A stretch of 64,000 nt of DNA, taken from DATFLL01 sp035267785 (lineage in GTDB: Bacteria > Pseudomonadota > Gammaproteobacteria > DATFLL01). The stretch spans positions 1-64,000 of the forward strand of contig DATFLL010000047.1 in the NCBI GenBank assembly GCA_035267785.1. Direction: 5' to 3'. The translations under genes and the position numbers were made by a program. A model generated the notes under the pieces. The model had not been told where the DNA came from, did not search any database, and worked only from the letters and a program-made list of their open reading frames with translations. Positions 9,429 through 19,690 of the stretch are shown in pieces. Position 1 is the first letter of the stretch. Every line of letters starts with the position of its first letter.

Positions 9429-10972
9429 GCCACGACTTTGTCGGCGAGGATTTCCGAGATCTGGGCGTCCATGGTCGCGCGGAAGGTGGCGGCGACGTCC
9501 TTGACGAGGAAGGTGGTCACCGGGCGGCTCTTGCCTCGCAGGCGAATCGATTTGTGACGGCGTGCGATGATGCGCCACTGGACGTCGGGGTCCTTGTAGA
9601 ACTCTTCGGTGATGATGATCTGGCCGGCGCCGGCCGCATCATACAGCCGCGCAGCGAGATTGACCGAGTCGCCCACGACCGTGTACTGCATACGCTCGTG
9701 AGAGCCCATGTTGCCCGCGAGCATCGTGCCGCTGTTGACGCCGATCCGGAAATGAATGGGGAACTTGCCGTCGCGTACCCGCTTGGCATTGAGGCGATCG
9801 ACGAGGCGTTGAATCATCACCGCGCAGGCCACGGCATTGAAGGCGTGTTCCTCGTCGCTGTCGGGGACGCCGAACACGACCATGGCACAGTCGCCCATAT
9901 ACTTGTCGATCGTGCCGCGGTAGAGCTGGCTAGCCAGGGCGATATACGAGAAATATTCGTTCAGGAGCTTTGCCACTTCGTCCGGGCTGAGCTGCTCGGA
10001 CATGCTGGTGAATCCGACGATATCGGCGAACAGGACCGAACCTCTGACGTGCTGGCCGCCCAGCTTGATCTGGTCGAGATTTTCGAGGATCTGACGCGCG
10101 ACGTTCGTCGATACGAAACGCGAGAAGACGTTTTCCACCTGAGATTTCTCCAACAGGCCCGCTGCCATGGTGTTGAAGGCTTCCATCAGGTGGCCGATCT
10201 CGTCGTTGCGCCGGTCCTGGATACGATATCGCAGGTTTCCCTGGTCGATAGCGCGGCTGGCATCCATGAGATTGTGAATGGGCTTGGACAGGCGCCGGCC
10301 CATGACGAAGGCCGTAACGATGCCGAGCAGGATCATGAGCAAAGTGGCTGCTACGATGGCGCGAATTGCGTCATGGATGGCCTGGCTCATCGTGCTGGCG
10401 CTGAAGGTAATCAGGGCGTGTCCGGCAATGAGCTTGTGGAACCGTATAGGGACCAGGTACGAGACGACGTGGATTTGCTGGCGGTCGGCGTTGGTCCAGT
10501 CCCAATCGAACGTGTAGCTGTTGGGCGCCAGCTCGTGGGCTCGACGGTACAGGCTGAGAATATTGGGTTTCGGGATCACGCCTCGGGAGACGAGTATCTT
10601 GCCGTTGTCCGAATAGATGACCGCGCCGAGGAGGTGATCGTCGGAGCCGAGATTGTTGATGAGCACCTTCAGACCGAGCAGGTCGTCGGACAGGACGAGT
10701 TCCTTGGAAGATTCCGCCAATTGACTGACCACAGTCTGACCGAATTCGTGCATTTGTTGGCGCAGCAGCTGGGTCTGATTCTTGACGATGACCATCCCCA
10801 GGAGGGTCATGCCGACGGCAATGAGCAGCGTGATGACCAGGGCGAGCTTGTAGGCGATCGGGAAGTGCTTGGGAACGCGCTCGGCAAGCCACGGACGAGC
10901 GCGCCGCGTGCGGCGTCGGGCCAGCGCCGCGAGCCGGCGCAATCGGTGGATCGGTTGTCGCCAAGGTGACAT
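9425..10972 (-). CDS. Membrane class III adenylate/guanylate cyclase with HAMP domain
   Basis: A 515-residue inner-membrane sensor cyclase. Order: basic N-terminus, TM1 about 40-62, a periplasmic sensor of about 140 residues, TM2 about 205-225, HAMP about 226-278, then a class III cyclase domain about 310-490. Catalytic motifs are present: FADIVGFTSMSEQ (metal aspartate), TIDKYMGDCAMVVFG (second metal aspartate) and VVGDSVNLAARLYDAAG (transition-state Asn/Arg). It should therefore be active and make cAMP or cGMP. The substrate cannot be decided by eye. It is coupled to the downstream lipoprotein. The upstream 238 bases hold no gene. Confidence 0.9.
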   Translation of the reverse strand: MSPWRQPIHRLRRLAALARRRTRRARPWLAERVPKHFPIAYKLALVITLLIAVGMTLLGMVIVKNQTQLLRQQMHEFGQTVVSQLAESSKELVLSDDLLGLKVLINNLGSDDHLLGAVIYSDNGKILVSRGVIPKPNILSLYRRAHELAPNSYTFDWDWTNADRQQIHVVSYLVPIRFHKLIAGHALITFSASTMSQAIHDAIRAIVAATLLMILLGIVTAFVMGRRLSKPIHNLMDASRAIDQGNLRYRIQDRRNDEIGHLMEAFNTMAAGLLEKSQVENVFSRFVSTNVARQILENLDQIKLGGQHVRGSVLFADIVGFTSMSEQLSPDEVAKLLNEYFSYIALASQLYRGTIDKYMGDCAMVVFGVPDSDEEHAFNAVACAVMIQRLVDRLNAKRVRDGKFPIHFRIGVNSGTMLAGNMGSHERMQYTVVGDSVNLAARLYDAAGAGQIIITEEFYKDPDVQWRIIARRHKSIRLRGKSRPVTTFLVKDVAATFRATMDAQISEILADKVVA

Positions 10973-11210
10973 CGTTTTCGCGATTCCATCGCCCGTTTAT
11001 TATGTGGTCGCACACGCCGGGCGGTGGCCGGGCCGTGCGGGGACCGCTGGGTTTTGCGGCGTGTAGAAACCCCCCAAATAATAGCACGTAAAGGCGCCGA
11101 TCCACACGCATGGCGGCCCCGGACCCTCCGAGGCCGCCGCGTAAAGCACATTAAAATTAACGGCTTAGGGGAACGGGCCGGTATCGGCTCGCGGCGGGCC
11201 GAGCCCCGGG

Positions 11211-13010
11211 TCATTCAGTGGGCTTGGGCATGGTGGCGCACTCGGCGAAGATACGCTTGTCGCAGCGCCGGCAGCGTTCCGGGTCGAGGCTCTTGATCAC
11301 GAGGTTGTGAATGGCCTCGGCCTTGGACGCGAAGACGTGGCGGTCGTCGATGACGTCCAGGTAGTCGCCGCGTTTGAAGATGCGGCACACGGCATCCTTG
11401 ACCTTGCACAGGTACAGTCCGCCGCCCATCTCGCGCCGACGCCGGGCCTCCTTGACTATCATTTCGGCGCCGGCGAGATCCACGAAGTTGATGCCCGAAC
11501 CCACGATCAGCAGCCGCGTCTGTTCGGGGTCGTGCTGATCGTAGCTTTGCAGCGTCTCTTCGACGTGATTGACCGCGCCGAAGAACAGTGAGCCGTCAAT
11601 TCGTACGATCTTGAGCTGCGGACACTCGGGCAGGTTCGCGTTGGTGACCAGCTTGTGACGCTCGTCATTCGGGTCGGGCACCAGCGTATGAATGCGCGGG
11701 CGCGAGGTCCGGTTGAGATAGACGACCAGCGACAGCATGACGCCGAGCAGGATGGCGAACTCGAGCTCGACCAGCAGGGTGGCGAAGAAGGTCGTGAGCA
11801 GAATGCCCGTCTCCGAACGGCTGGCGCGGATGATCTGCGAGATGTGGTGGAAGTCGATAAGACCCCAGGCCACCAGCAGCAGGATGCCCGCCATGGCGGC
11901 GTTGGGCAGGTATGCCGCGTAGGGAGCGACCAGCAGCATGACTCCCATCAGCATGACGCCGGCAAAGGCGGCGGCCAGCGGCGTGCGGGCCCCGGCCTCG
12001 TAGTTGACGCCGCTGCGGTTGAACGAACCGGTGGCAACGTACGAGGAGAAGAAGCTGCCCACGATGTTCGACAGGCCCTGGCCCTTGAATTCCTGGTTGC
12101 CGTCCAGACGCTGGCCCGAGCGTGCCGCCAGCGAGCGGGCGATGGACACCGCCTCGGTCAGGGCCAGCAGCGTTGCCGCCACGGCCACCGGTGCCAGGTC
12201 CTTGATGGTCGTGAGCGTCAGGTCGGGCCCGGACAAGGGGGGCAGGGAGGCGGGCAGGGCCCCCACGGTCTGGATGCCGGTGACGGCCTGTCCGTAGAGT
12301 GCGTTCAGCGCGACCGATACGGCGCTGCCGGCCAGCATGGCGACGATCATGTAGGGGATGCGCGGCCAGTACCGTTTGACCAGGATCCCCGAGATCAAGG
12401 TGACCAGGGCGACGGCAGTCACGTAGGGATTGATCTTGTCGAGTTGATCGAACAGAGCGCCGAAGACCTCGTAGACGTGCAGTCCGCGCGGGATGGGTAC
12501 ACCGAAGAAATTCTTGATCTGGTTGGTGCCGATCAGGATGGCCGCGCCGGCCGTGAAGCCGACCACGACCGAGTGTGAGATGAAGTTGACCAGTGTGCCC
12601 AGGCGCACCAGCCCCATGACGAGCTCGATGGCACCGACCATGAACGTCAGGGTGAGCGCCAGGCGCACGTACTCGGGCGAGCCCGGCTCGGCAAACGCGC
12701 TCAGCGAGGCGAACAGCACGATGGAGGCGGCGGTCGTGGGGCCGGACACCAAGTGCCAGGACGAGCCGAACAGAGCGGCGATGAGCGCGGGCACCATCGC
12801 GGCATAGAGGCCGTACTCGGGTGGCATGCCGGCGATCGTGGCAAAGGCCACGCCCTGGGGCAGGACGATGATGGCGCCGGTCAGCCCCGCCAGGGCGTCG
12901 GCACGCAGCGTCTCGCGGTTGACCATCGGCAGCCAGCGCAGGAAGGGAAAGAACTTGACCCAAAAGACGCTGCACTGCTGTGACTGCTTCAGACGCTGTG
13001 ACTCTTCCAT
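11211..13010 (-). CDS. SulP-family anion transporter with STAS domain
   Basis: A 599-residue SLC26/SulP permease with about 12-14 membrane segments and a C-terminal cytoplasmic STAS domain (about 470-560; [18 protein letters not shown] motif). Such proteins move sulfate, bicarbonate or dicarboxylates; the substrate cannot be read from the sequence. The ATG at 13010 is preferred because GAGGA lies six bases before it; an in-frame ATG at 13016 is nearly as good. The tail carries [12 protein letters not shown], a cysteine cluster beyond the STAS domain that is not standard for the family. Confidence 0.9.
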   Translation of the reverse strand: MEESQRLKQSQQCSVFWVKFFPFLRWLPMVNRETLRADALAGLTGAIIVLPQGVAFATIAGMPPEYGLYAAMVPALIAALFGSSWHLVSGPTTAASIVLFASLSAFAEPGSPEYVRLALTLTFMVGAIELVMGLVRLGTLVNFISHSVVVGFTAGAAILIGTNQIKNFFGVPIPRGLHVYEVFGALFDQLDKINPYVTAVALVTLISGILVKRYWPRIPYMIVAMLAGSAVSVALNALYGQAVTGIQTVGALPASLPPLSGPDLTLTTIKDLAPVAVAATLLALTEAVSIARSLAARSGQRLDGNQEFKGQGLSNIVGSFFSSYVATGSFNRSGVNYEAGARTPLAAAFAGVMLMGVMLLVAPYAAYLPNAAMAGILLLVAWGLIDFHHISQIIRASRSETGILLTTFFATLLVELEFAILLGVMLSLVVYLNRTSRPRIHTLVPDPNDERHKLVTNANLPECPQLKIVRIDGSLFFGAVNHVEETLQSYDQHDPEQTRLLIVGSGINFVDLAGAEMIVKEARRRREMGGGLYLCKVKDAVCRIFKRGDYLDVIDDRHVFASKAEAIHNLVIKSLDPERCRRCDKRIFAECATMPKPTE

Positions 13011-13256
13011 CGACATTCCTCGCCGGGGTGGACGCCCCGCCCGATACATGGGGTGGCAAAGCCGGGCATTATAGGCACGGCAGGGCCAATTCTCAAATTT
13101 TCGTTAAGAAACAAGCCTTCGAACCCGGATCCGGGCCTCGGAGGTCTTCAATCCCACGCGTTAATATTTGTTAAAATTTCGTTGAACTCCGGCGGTCCGC
13201 CCCCATCTAATGCCTGCAATGATCCGATTTTCCCCAGACAATCCGGGAGCTTGGCA

Positions 13257-14192
13257 ATGAAGCGCGTGTTTCTGTTTCTGGCCACCAATCTGGCCATTCT
13301 CGTGGTCCTGAGCATCACCCTGCGCCTGCTGGGTGTCGAGAGCTACTTGGACGCCCAGGGCGGCGGTCTGAATCTCCAGGCCCTGCTGGTGTTCGCGGCC
13401 GTCATCGGCTTTGGCGGCTCGTTGATCTCCTTGGCGATTTCCAAATGGACTGCCCGGCACATGACCGGGGCCCGCGTCATCGAGCAGCCGCGGGATGCCG
13501 CGGAGGTCTGGCTGGTCGACACCGTGCGCCGGCTCGCCCGACAGGCCGGTATCGGTATGCCCGACGTCGCCATTTATGATGCCCCGGATATCAATGCCTT
13601 TGCCACCGGCGCGAACCGCAACCGCGCGCTGGTGGCGGTGAGCACCGGGCTGCTGCGCCACATGTCCGAAGACGAGGCGGAGGCTGTATTGGGCCATGAG
13701 ATCAGCCACATTGCCAATGGCGACATGGTCACGCTCGCGCTCATCCAGGGCGTGGTCAATACGTTCGTTATCGTCCTGTCCCGGGTCATCGGTCACTTGG
13801 TGGACCGCGTGGTCTTCAAGACCGAGCGCGGCCACGGTCCGGCCTTTTGGATCACGGCTATCGCGGCCGAGCTGGTGCTGGGCATCCTGGCCAGTGCGAT
13901 TGTGATGTGGTTCAGCCGTCGGCGCGAGTTCCGTGCCGATGCCGGGGGTGCGGCCCTGGCCGGCCGCGCCAAGATGATAGCCGCCTTGCAGCGACTGCAG
14001 GCCAGTGCCGGCCAACCTCACTTGCCCGACCAGATGGCCGCGTTCGGGATTGCCGGCGGCATTGGTCACGGACTGCGCCGTCTGTTCATGACGCATCCCC
14101 CGCTGGCGGAGCGCATCGCCGCGCTCCAGCGGGCCGGGAACATGGGCAGTGACCGCTCCAGCGGGGATCGCCCGCATCCCCAGGTTGGGTGA
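13257..14192 (+). CDS. htpX: Heat-shock membrane zinc metalloprotease HtpX
   Basis: M48B inner-membrane protease that degrades misfolded membrane proteins alongside FtsH. The 311-residue protein has two N-terminal TM segments, the zinc motif HEISH within [13 protein letters not shown], a second TM hairpin, and the third zinc ligand in [11 protein letters not shown]. The ATG at 13257 has CGGGAG at 13244-13249. A longer frame back to 13053 has no family similarity. The gap upstream, shared with the divergent SulP gene, has an A/T-rich stretch near 13160-13185 suited to promoters. Confidence 0.96.
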   Translation: MKRVFLFLATNLAILVVLSITLRLLGVESYLDAQGGGLNLQALLVFAAVIGFGGSLISLAISKWTARHMTGARVIEQPRDAAEVWLVDTVRRLARQAGIGMPDVAIYDAPDINAFATGANRNRALVAVSTGLLRHMSEDEAEAVLGHEISHIANGDMVTLALIQGVVNTFVIVLSRVIGHLVDRVVFKTERGHGPAFWITAIAAELVLGILASAIVMWFSRRREFRADAGGAALAGRAKMIAALQRLQASAGQPHLPDQMAAFGIAGGIGHGLRRLFMTHPPLAERIAALQRAGNMGSDRSSGDRPHPQVG

Positions 14193-14255
14193 GGCGGGGT
14201 CGATCCGGTACAATACCCGGCTTTTGACCGGCCGAATTGAGCCTAGGGAGCCAGT

Positions 14256-15494
14256 ATGTCATTGATCCGCCCCTTTGCCGGGCTGCGCCCGGTGCCAGAG
14301 CATGCCGCCGACGTGGCGGCCCCGCCCTATGACGTGTTGAGCAGCGCCGAGGCCCGCCAGCGGGCCGAAGGGCGGCCCTGGAGCTTTCTCCACATCTCCA
14401 AGCCCGAGATCGACCTTCCCGAGGGCACCGACGTCCACGACCCGGCCGTTTACGCCAAGGGCGCGGAAAACCTGCAGCGCATGGTTGCCGAGGGTATCCT
14501 GCAGCGCGATTCCCAGCCCTGTTATTACCTGTACCGGCTGGATATGGGCTCGCACTCGCAAACCGGCTTGGTCGCTGTGGCCTCGGTCGCCGACTACGAC
14601 AGCAACCGCATCCGCAAGCACGAATTTACCCGCCCCGACAAAGAGGACGATCGGGTGCGCCAGATCGACGCCCTCAATGCTCAGACCGGCCCGGTCTTCC
14701 TGACCTATCGGCATCAACAGGCAGTCGATGAGTTGGTCGAGAAGGCCACCTCCGGTGCGCCTGAATACGACGTGACCGCCAGCGACGGCGTGCGCCACCG
14801 TTTATGGGTGGTGCGCGAGGCGCAGCTCATCGACGGCCTCACGGGTCTGTTCGATGCCATGGATTGTCTGTACATCGCTGACGGGCACCACCGTTCGGCG
14901 GCGGCATCGCGAGTGGCCGCCATGCGCCGCGGCGACCATCCCGGCGACGGCGAACAGAACTACGAATATTTCCTGTCGGTCATATTTCCCGACAACCAGA
15001 TGCAGATCCTCGATTACAACCGCGTGGTCAAGGACTTGAACGGCCTGTCGCCCGAGGCCCTGCTCGAGCGTCTACGCGAGGCCTTCGATGTTGCGCCGGA
15101 GAGTGGGCCGGTGAGCCCGACGCAGACGGGCGAGTTCGGTTTGTACGTCGCCGGACAGTGGTACCGCTTGACCATCCATGCCGATCGTGTCCCGCAGAAT
15201 GACCCGGTCGGGTGCCTCGACGTGAGCTTGCTGCAAAATCACCTGATCGAGCCCGTGTTGGGTATCGAGGACCCGCGGCGCGACGCGCGTATCGACTTCG
15301 TCGGCGGCATTCGGGGGCTCGGCGAGTTGGAACGGCGCGTCGACAGCGGCGAGATGGCGATGGCCTTGTCCATGTACCCAACGCGGATGGACGAGCTGAT
15401 GGCGGTGGCCGATGCCGGCGAAGTGATGCCGCCCAAGTCAACCTGGTTCGAACCCAAGCTTGCCGACGGCCTCGTCTCCCACGTGTTGGACTGA
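14256..15494 (+). CDS. DUF1015 family protein
   Basis: A 412-residue soluble protein of the DUF1015 family, widespread but of unknown function. It starts with LIRPFAGLRPVPEHA and contains the conserved IADGHHRSAAASR and a late FVGGIRGLGELE segment. The ATG at 14256 follows AGGGAG. Some relatives are encoded beside serine or phosphoserine metabolism genes, and class V aminotransferases appear elsewhere in this window (46359), but no link is shown here. It converges with fimX. Confidence 0.85.
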   Translation: MSLIRPFAGLRPVPEHAADVAAPPYDVLSSAEARQRAEGRPWSFLHISKPEIDLPEGTDVHDPAVYAKGAENLQRMVAEGILQRDSQPCYYLYRLDMGSHSQTGLVAVASVADYDSNRIRKHEFTRPDKEDDRVRQIDALNAQTGPVFLTYRHQQAVDELVEKATSGAPEYDVTASDGVRHRLWVVREAQLIDGLTGLFDAMDCLYIADGHHRSAAASRVAAMRRGDHPGDGEQNYEYFLSVIFPDNQMQILDYNRVVKDLNGLSPEALLERLREAFDVAPESGPVSPTQTGEFGLYVAGQWYRLTIHADRVPQNDPVGCLDVSLLQNHLIEPVLGIEDPRRDARIDFVGGIRGLGELERRVDSGEMAMALSMYPTRMDELMAVADAGEVMPPKSTWFEPKLADGLVSHVLD

Positions 15495-15518
15495 TTGGCG
15501 CGTGCGGCGCCGCAGGCT

Positions 15519-17639
15519 TCAACTGTCCTCAGTGAAGTCGTAGTCCATTTCCGCGGTCGGGCCGCGCAGGAAATAGCCTTGGATGTAGTCGACGCTGCAT
15601 TGCCAGAGGACCGCCAGACTGTTGGCATCCTCGACGAATGCGGCGATGGTGCGTTTGCCCATAGTGCGCGCATGCTCACTGATTGTCTTGACCCGTTCCT
15701 GTGTCTCGACGTTGGTCGCGAGGTTACTGTTCAATGACTGGTCGAGCTTGAGGTAGTCGACGTCCAGGTGTTTGACCGAATCGAAGGTGTTGGGCTCGGT
15801 CCCGAACCGGTCCAGGGCGAAGCGGCAGTGCAACTGTTTCAGGCCGGCGATGACTTCCTGTGCACGCTTTAGGTGATTCAACGCTGTCGATTCGTTGATG
15901 GCGAATACGATGTACTCACCGTGTAGACGCAGTGCCTTGATGCGTTCGCTGACCCAGGGGATGAACTGATCGTCCGTGAGCGAGCCGCCCGAGAGCTTTA
16001 CGAACAATCGCGTCTTGGTGCCGCTTTGCAACCGGTCGGACAGAATCTTGAACGCGTTGGCAAGTACCCATCGGTCGATATAGAGCATGAGCCCGGCATG
16101 TTCGGCGGCGGGCATGAACTCGCTCGGTTCCACCTCGTTGTTATGCTCGTCCAGGAGGCGTACCAGGACTTCGTAGTTTTCGCCCTCCTCGCCGTGCAGG
16201 CTGACGATGGGCTGGTAGAGCAGCTGAAACTGATTGTTTTGCAGCGCGTCCTTGATCTTCTGGGACCAGTGCAGGAGTTTTTCCTGTTCGGCCAGACCGG
16301 CGACGGCCGGGTTGTGCAGGATGTGACCGTTGCCACCGGCCTCGCGAACCGACTCGCAGGCCTTCTCGGCGTTGAGCAGCGACCGCTGCCCGTTGCCCGC
16401 GGTTTCGTTGATGAGACTGATGCCAATGCTTGCCGTGGTGCGCACCGTCTGGCCGCCGACCTCGGAGAAATAGTCCTCGACCAGCTTGCAGATTCCCTTG
16501 GCGAGTTTTTCCGCGTGCTCAGCGTCGACCTTCTCGAGCAGCAGCGTGAACACCTCGCCCTCGAAACGGGCCAGCAGGCCGGTCTCCCCCAGCTTGGATT
16601 TGAGCAGGTTGGCCACGTCAGCCAGGAACAGATCGCCGCCTGAGATCCCGATGTTGTCCTTGATGCCCTTGTAGCCGTCCAGATAGATATAGAGCAGGGC
16701 GCCCCGAGACTTGCCTTCGACAGCGCGCGAGACCAGGTGGTCGACCTGCTCGAGGAAATAGGCTCGGTTGTACAGACCGGTGAGCAGGTCCTGTTTGCTT
16801 AATACACTGAGCTTCTTTTCCAGCTCCTGACTGAGCGTCTGGTCGCGAATGATGATCTGCGTGCAGGCCTCGCCCTCCATGCTGGCAGGCGAGAATTCCA
16901 TGGTGATTTTGAATTTTCGCCCGTCCACCTGTCGGCCGTGGACCTCGAGCGTGCTTTCACTGGTGTCCCCCTTGGCGTACTTGCGCAGGAAATCCTTGAA
17001 GTGGGCGTTGTCCTCGCTGCTTACCATATCCATGATGGGCACGCCCTGGATGTCGTCCTGACTGTCGTAGCCGAACATCTTCAAGTAGGCACTGTTGGCA
17101 TAGATGTGCATCCCGTCATGCACATAGGCGATCGCATCCCGTGAGCTGTCGATGAGGTCGCGCGCACGCTTTTCGGTCTCGCGCAGCATCTTTTCGCAGC
17201 GGCGGTGGTCGCGCCGGGCCTTCAAGTCGGCGACTTCGCGGTTGACGATGGCCTTGAGGCGTTCAGGCTGGTCCATGGCGACCAGGTCCCGAGCCCCCGC
17301 GTGCAGGAGCGGTACGGCCGATGTCTCGTCGCCGGGCTGAGTGACGATAACCAATGGCAGGTCGCGCCCGCTGGCGGCCATGATCTCCAGCGCCTGCTTG
17401 GCGCTCAGCAGCGGCAGCTTGGGGCGCGCCAGGACCAGGTCGAGAGGGTGCTCATCGAGGGCCGCCCGCATGTCCTCGTCGTCTTCGACGCGGATGTCGC
17501 GGACGATGTGTCCGGCATTGCGCAGGACATTGATCAGCGCCTCGGCTTCTTCGGAGGAGTCGAACAGGGTCAGGACTCTAAGGAGGTTGTCGCTACTCAC
17601 TATGTCTCTCGTCTCGCCGCTCAGTATTGCCGTGTTCAC
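15519..17639 (-). CDS. fimX: FimX-like degenerate GGDEF-EAL protein, predicted c-di-GMP receptor
   Basis: A 706-residue protein in the FimX order: REC-like domain (about 22-140, phospho-acceptor not obvious), PAS (about 155-270), GGDEF (about 285-440), EAL (about 455-700). The cyclase signature is EGEVF instead of GGDEF, and the phosphodiesterase signature is EVL. The EAL domain also lacks the usual INLS and DDFGTG residues, reading VKLS and DRFGTE. Pseudomonas FimX (GDSIF/EVL, about 690 residues) binds c-di-GMP and controls type IV pilus assembly; an effector role here is inferred. The GTG start at 17639 has only a weak ribosome site. No pilus genes lie in the window. Confidence 0.82.
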   Translation of the reverse strand: MNTAILSGETRDIVSSDNLLRVLTLFDSSEEAEALINVLRNAGHIVRDIRVEDDEDMRAALDEHPLDLVLARPKLPLLSAKQALEIMAASGRDLPLVIVTQPGDETSAVPLLHAGARDLVAMDQPERLKAIVNREVADLKARRDHRRCEKMLRETEKRARDLIDSSRDAIAYVHDGMHIYANSAYLKMFGYDSQDDIQGVPIMDMVSSEDNAHFKDFLRKYAKGDTSESTLEVHGRQVDGRKFKITMEFSPASMEGEACTQIIIRDQTLSQELEKKLSVLSKQDLLTGLYNRAYFLEQVDHLVSRAVEGKSRGALLYIYLDGYKGIKDNIGISGGDLFLADVANLLKSKLGETGLLARFEGEVFTLLLEKVDAEHAEKLAKGICKLVEDYFSEVGGQTVRTTASIGISLINETAGNGQRSLLNAEKACESVREAGGNGHILHNPAVAGLAEQEKLLHWSQKIKDALQNNQFQLLYQPIVSLHGEEGENYEVLVRLLDEHNNEVEPSEFMPAAEHAGLMLYIDRWVLANAFKILSDRLQSGTKTRLFVKLSGGSLTDDQFIPWVSERIKALRLHGEYIVFAINESTALNHLKRAQEVIAGLKQLHCRFALDRFGTEPNTFDSVKHLDVDYLKLDQSLNSNLATNVETQERVKTISEHARTMGKRTIAAFVEDANSLAVLWQCSVDYIQGYFLRGPTAEMDYDFTEDS

Positions 17640-17748
17640 CTTCCACCCCCACGGAAGTGAGCGTGATCGGCAGGGACTTTATACGGTATTTTGGCGCTCC
17701 CTGACCAGCCTGAGGAGCAATCGGGGTCGTCGTCGGCCTCGGCCGTCG

Positions 17749-19566
17749 TCATATCACTGACCAGACATTCGCGAAATCGCGGTCCTCCACCCAATTGTCC
17801 GCAGGCGGCTTGTGTTCGGGCTTGTCCAGCAGTGCAAACTGGAACTGGGCGAACAACCCTGTGTTTTCCATGAGCTTGGTTAACTCGACAGGCGCCTGAT
17901 GCCCCATCACGGTCAACGTCACTTTGCTGCCGACACGGTACGGTACCGGCGGGGTGATGACGGTGGCCGGCTGATTGATGGGCGCCAGTTCGGGCAGGAG
18001 CAAGGCCCGGTGGTCGTGGTGCTTGCCTTGTCCGGTTTCGCTGACGGGGCGCACGGCGATGGGCGCCGCGTCGGGAGTCAACATCTGCACGCCGAGCGTC
18101 AGTTGGCCGCGTTCGGTCGACTTCATCCAACGGATGACCCCGATGCCCCACCGGCGCGGCTCAGATTCCTCCTGGCGGCGCAGCCCGATGAGCTCGCCGA
18201 CCAGTACGTTCGCATGCTGCTGGTGTTCGCTGACCAGACAGCAGCCGCCTGCGCTTTCGTTGACCATCTTCCATATGTCCGCATGATAGCGCTCGGCTGC
18301 CTTGCTCTCCAGGGGCTCGGCGGGCGCCTGACGCTTGAGCTGCTCGTAGCCGGTGACATCGTGGGGGTAGACGAGCTCCCAGACGTCGGGCTGCTCCTGG
18401 TTTACGTCCAGAACGGGAATGCTGTCGTAGTGCGCAGGTTGGTCGAAGGAGTTGTCCCCCCCGCCGCTTGCTTCGTCCTCGGCGGCCCGTTGACCCCGAT
18501 CGCGGCTGATGAAGTGGTGCATGGAGGTCAGCCCCATCGCCACCACGACCTTGTCCCGCTTGTCGGTGCGCGAAAAGCTACGTTTGGGGGTTACACCCCA
18601 GGACAGCATGAGACGGCGCATCAGGTCGCTGGACAGATTGGGGGTCTGTTTGTCGATATTCGTGAGCGTGCTCAGGGACTCGTCGTGGACGTGTGCGATC
18701 TGCTCGCGGATGACCCGTGCCAGTTCGTCGGTCGAGAGGGTACGGCACAGCTCCGGGCGGTGGGTGTGTGCGGACAGGGGAATGTAGCTCGGCGGATAGT
18801 CGCCGTCGAGCACCACCACGAACCGACCACTGAGGCTTTCGTCCCTTTGTATGGGATTGAGATGGGCGTGCACCGCCCAGCGCTCGAGGTTGATATAGAC
18901 CCGTTCGGCCTCGCCCTGGCGCAGCCGGTAGGGTGAGGCGAGCGAGAGCAGCAGGATGCGCTTGTATTCGTTGCTCACCGTCGATTTGGGCACGAGGCGT
19001 CGCTGGCCATCGGCCACGGGCGTGCCGTGCAGCTTCTTGCGTTCGGCGAAGGCGTACAGCGAATGGATTTCCTTCCAAATACCCGGAGGAAAAGGCCCAT
19101 AGACCTGGTAGGAGGTCAGCAGCATCCGCCCCTGATACGTCAAGGCGCGGTGGATCAGCTGAACCACCTGTCGGTTGTCCGAAAACAAGGCGCTGCGGTT
19201 GGCCGAGTCCTCCAGGGCTATCTTGTAACCGGTGGCCATCTCGGCACACAGCTCGCGTGCCAGGGCCGCGACCTTCTGCGCCTTGGGAGGCAGGGGAAAG
19301 GGGATGGTGAGAAAATGCTTCTTCAGGGCCTCGGTGATATAGAGCACCGGTTCGCGCAGCATCTCGAGAAAGCGCAGCCGGTCGCTGACAGTGAGGTCCT
19401 CGCGGTTGGTCTGCGTCAGGGCGCTGAATACGAGTCGGGCCGTCTCGCCGACGTTGGCCATGGGCAGATCGCCCAGCCACTGTTCGACTTTCCTTGGGCG
19501 AACGTCGAACCCCTGGCCATGGGCCCGGGTGCGTTCCGGAACATTCAAACCGAGAGGCGTGCCCAC
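17749..19566 (-). CDS. Conserved 605-residue protein encoded with FimX
   Basis: A soluble protein without a signal peptide. It starts at a GTG with an excellent AGGAGG eight bases upstream. The N-terminal two thirds are helical and unrecognised. The last about 100 residues are beta-rich and could be a PilZ-like or chaperone-type barrel, but the RxxxR and DxSxxG signature is not clear. It lies 109 bases upstream of fimX on the same strand. As remembered, P. aeruginosa has an uncharacterised gene (PA4958) between psd and fimX, and psd and rhdA are also close here. That suggests a functional pair with FimX in c-di-GMP signalling (inference). Confidence 0.7.
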   Translation of the reverse strand: MGTPLGLNVPERTRAHGQGFDVRPRKVEQWLGDLPMANVGETARLVFSALTQTNREDLTVSDRLRFLEMLREPVLYITEALKKHFLTIPFPLPPKAQKVAALARELCAEMATGYKIALEDSANRSALFSDNRQVVQLIHRALTYQGRMLLTSYQVYGPFPPGIWKEIHSLYAFAERKKLHGTPVADGQRRLVPKSTVSNEYKRILLLSLASPYRLRQGEAERVYINLERWAVHAHLNPIQRDESLSGRFVVVLDGDYPPSYIPLSAHTHRPELCRTLSTDELARVIREQIAHVHDESLSTLTNIDKQTPNLSSDLMRRLMLSWGVTPKRSFSRTDKRDKVVVAMGLTSMHHFISRDRGQRAAEDEASGGGDNSFDQPAHYDSIPVLDVNQEQPDVWELVYPHDVTGYEQLKRQAPAEPLESKAAERYHADIWKMVNESAGGCCLVSEHQQHANVLVGELIGLRRQEESEPRRWGIGVIRWMKSTERGQLTLGVQMLTPDAAPIAVRPVSETGQGKHHDHRALLLPELAPINQPATVITPPVPYRVGSKVTLTVMGHQAPVELTKLMENTGLFAQFQFALLDKPEHKPPADNWVEDRDFANVWSVI

Positions 19567-19690
19567 CTGGACCCTCCTGTCATGCGGTTGAGGCCAGACT
19601 CTAAGTCCTTGTCTAGCAGACCTTTCTTGCAGTATGACATTATTGCTGCAAAGGCGTCTACCCGCCCGGTTTTTGCGAGCACGCGCACTG

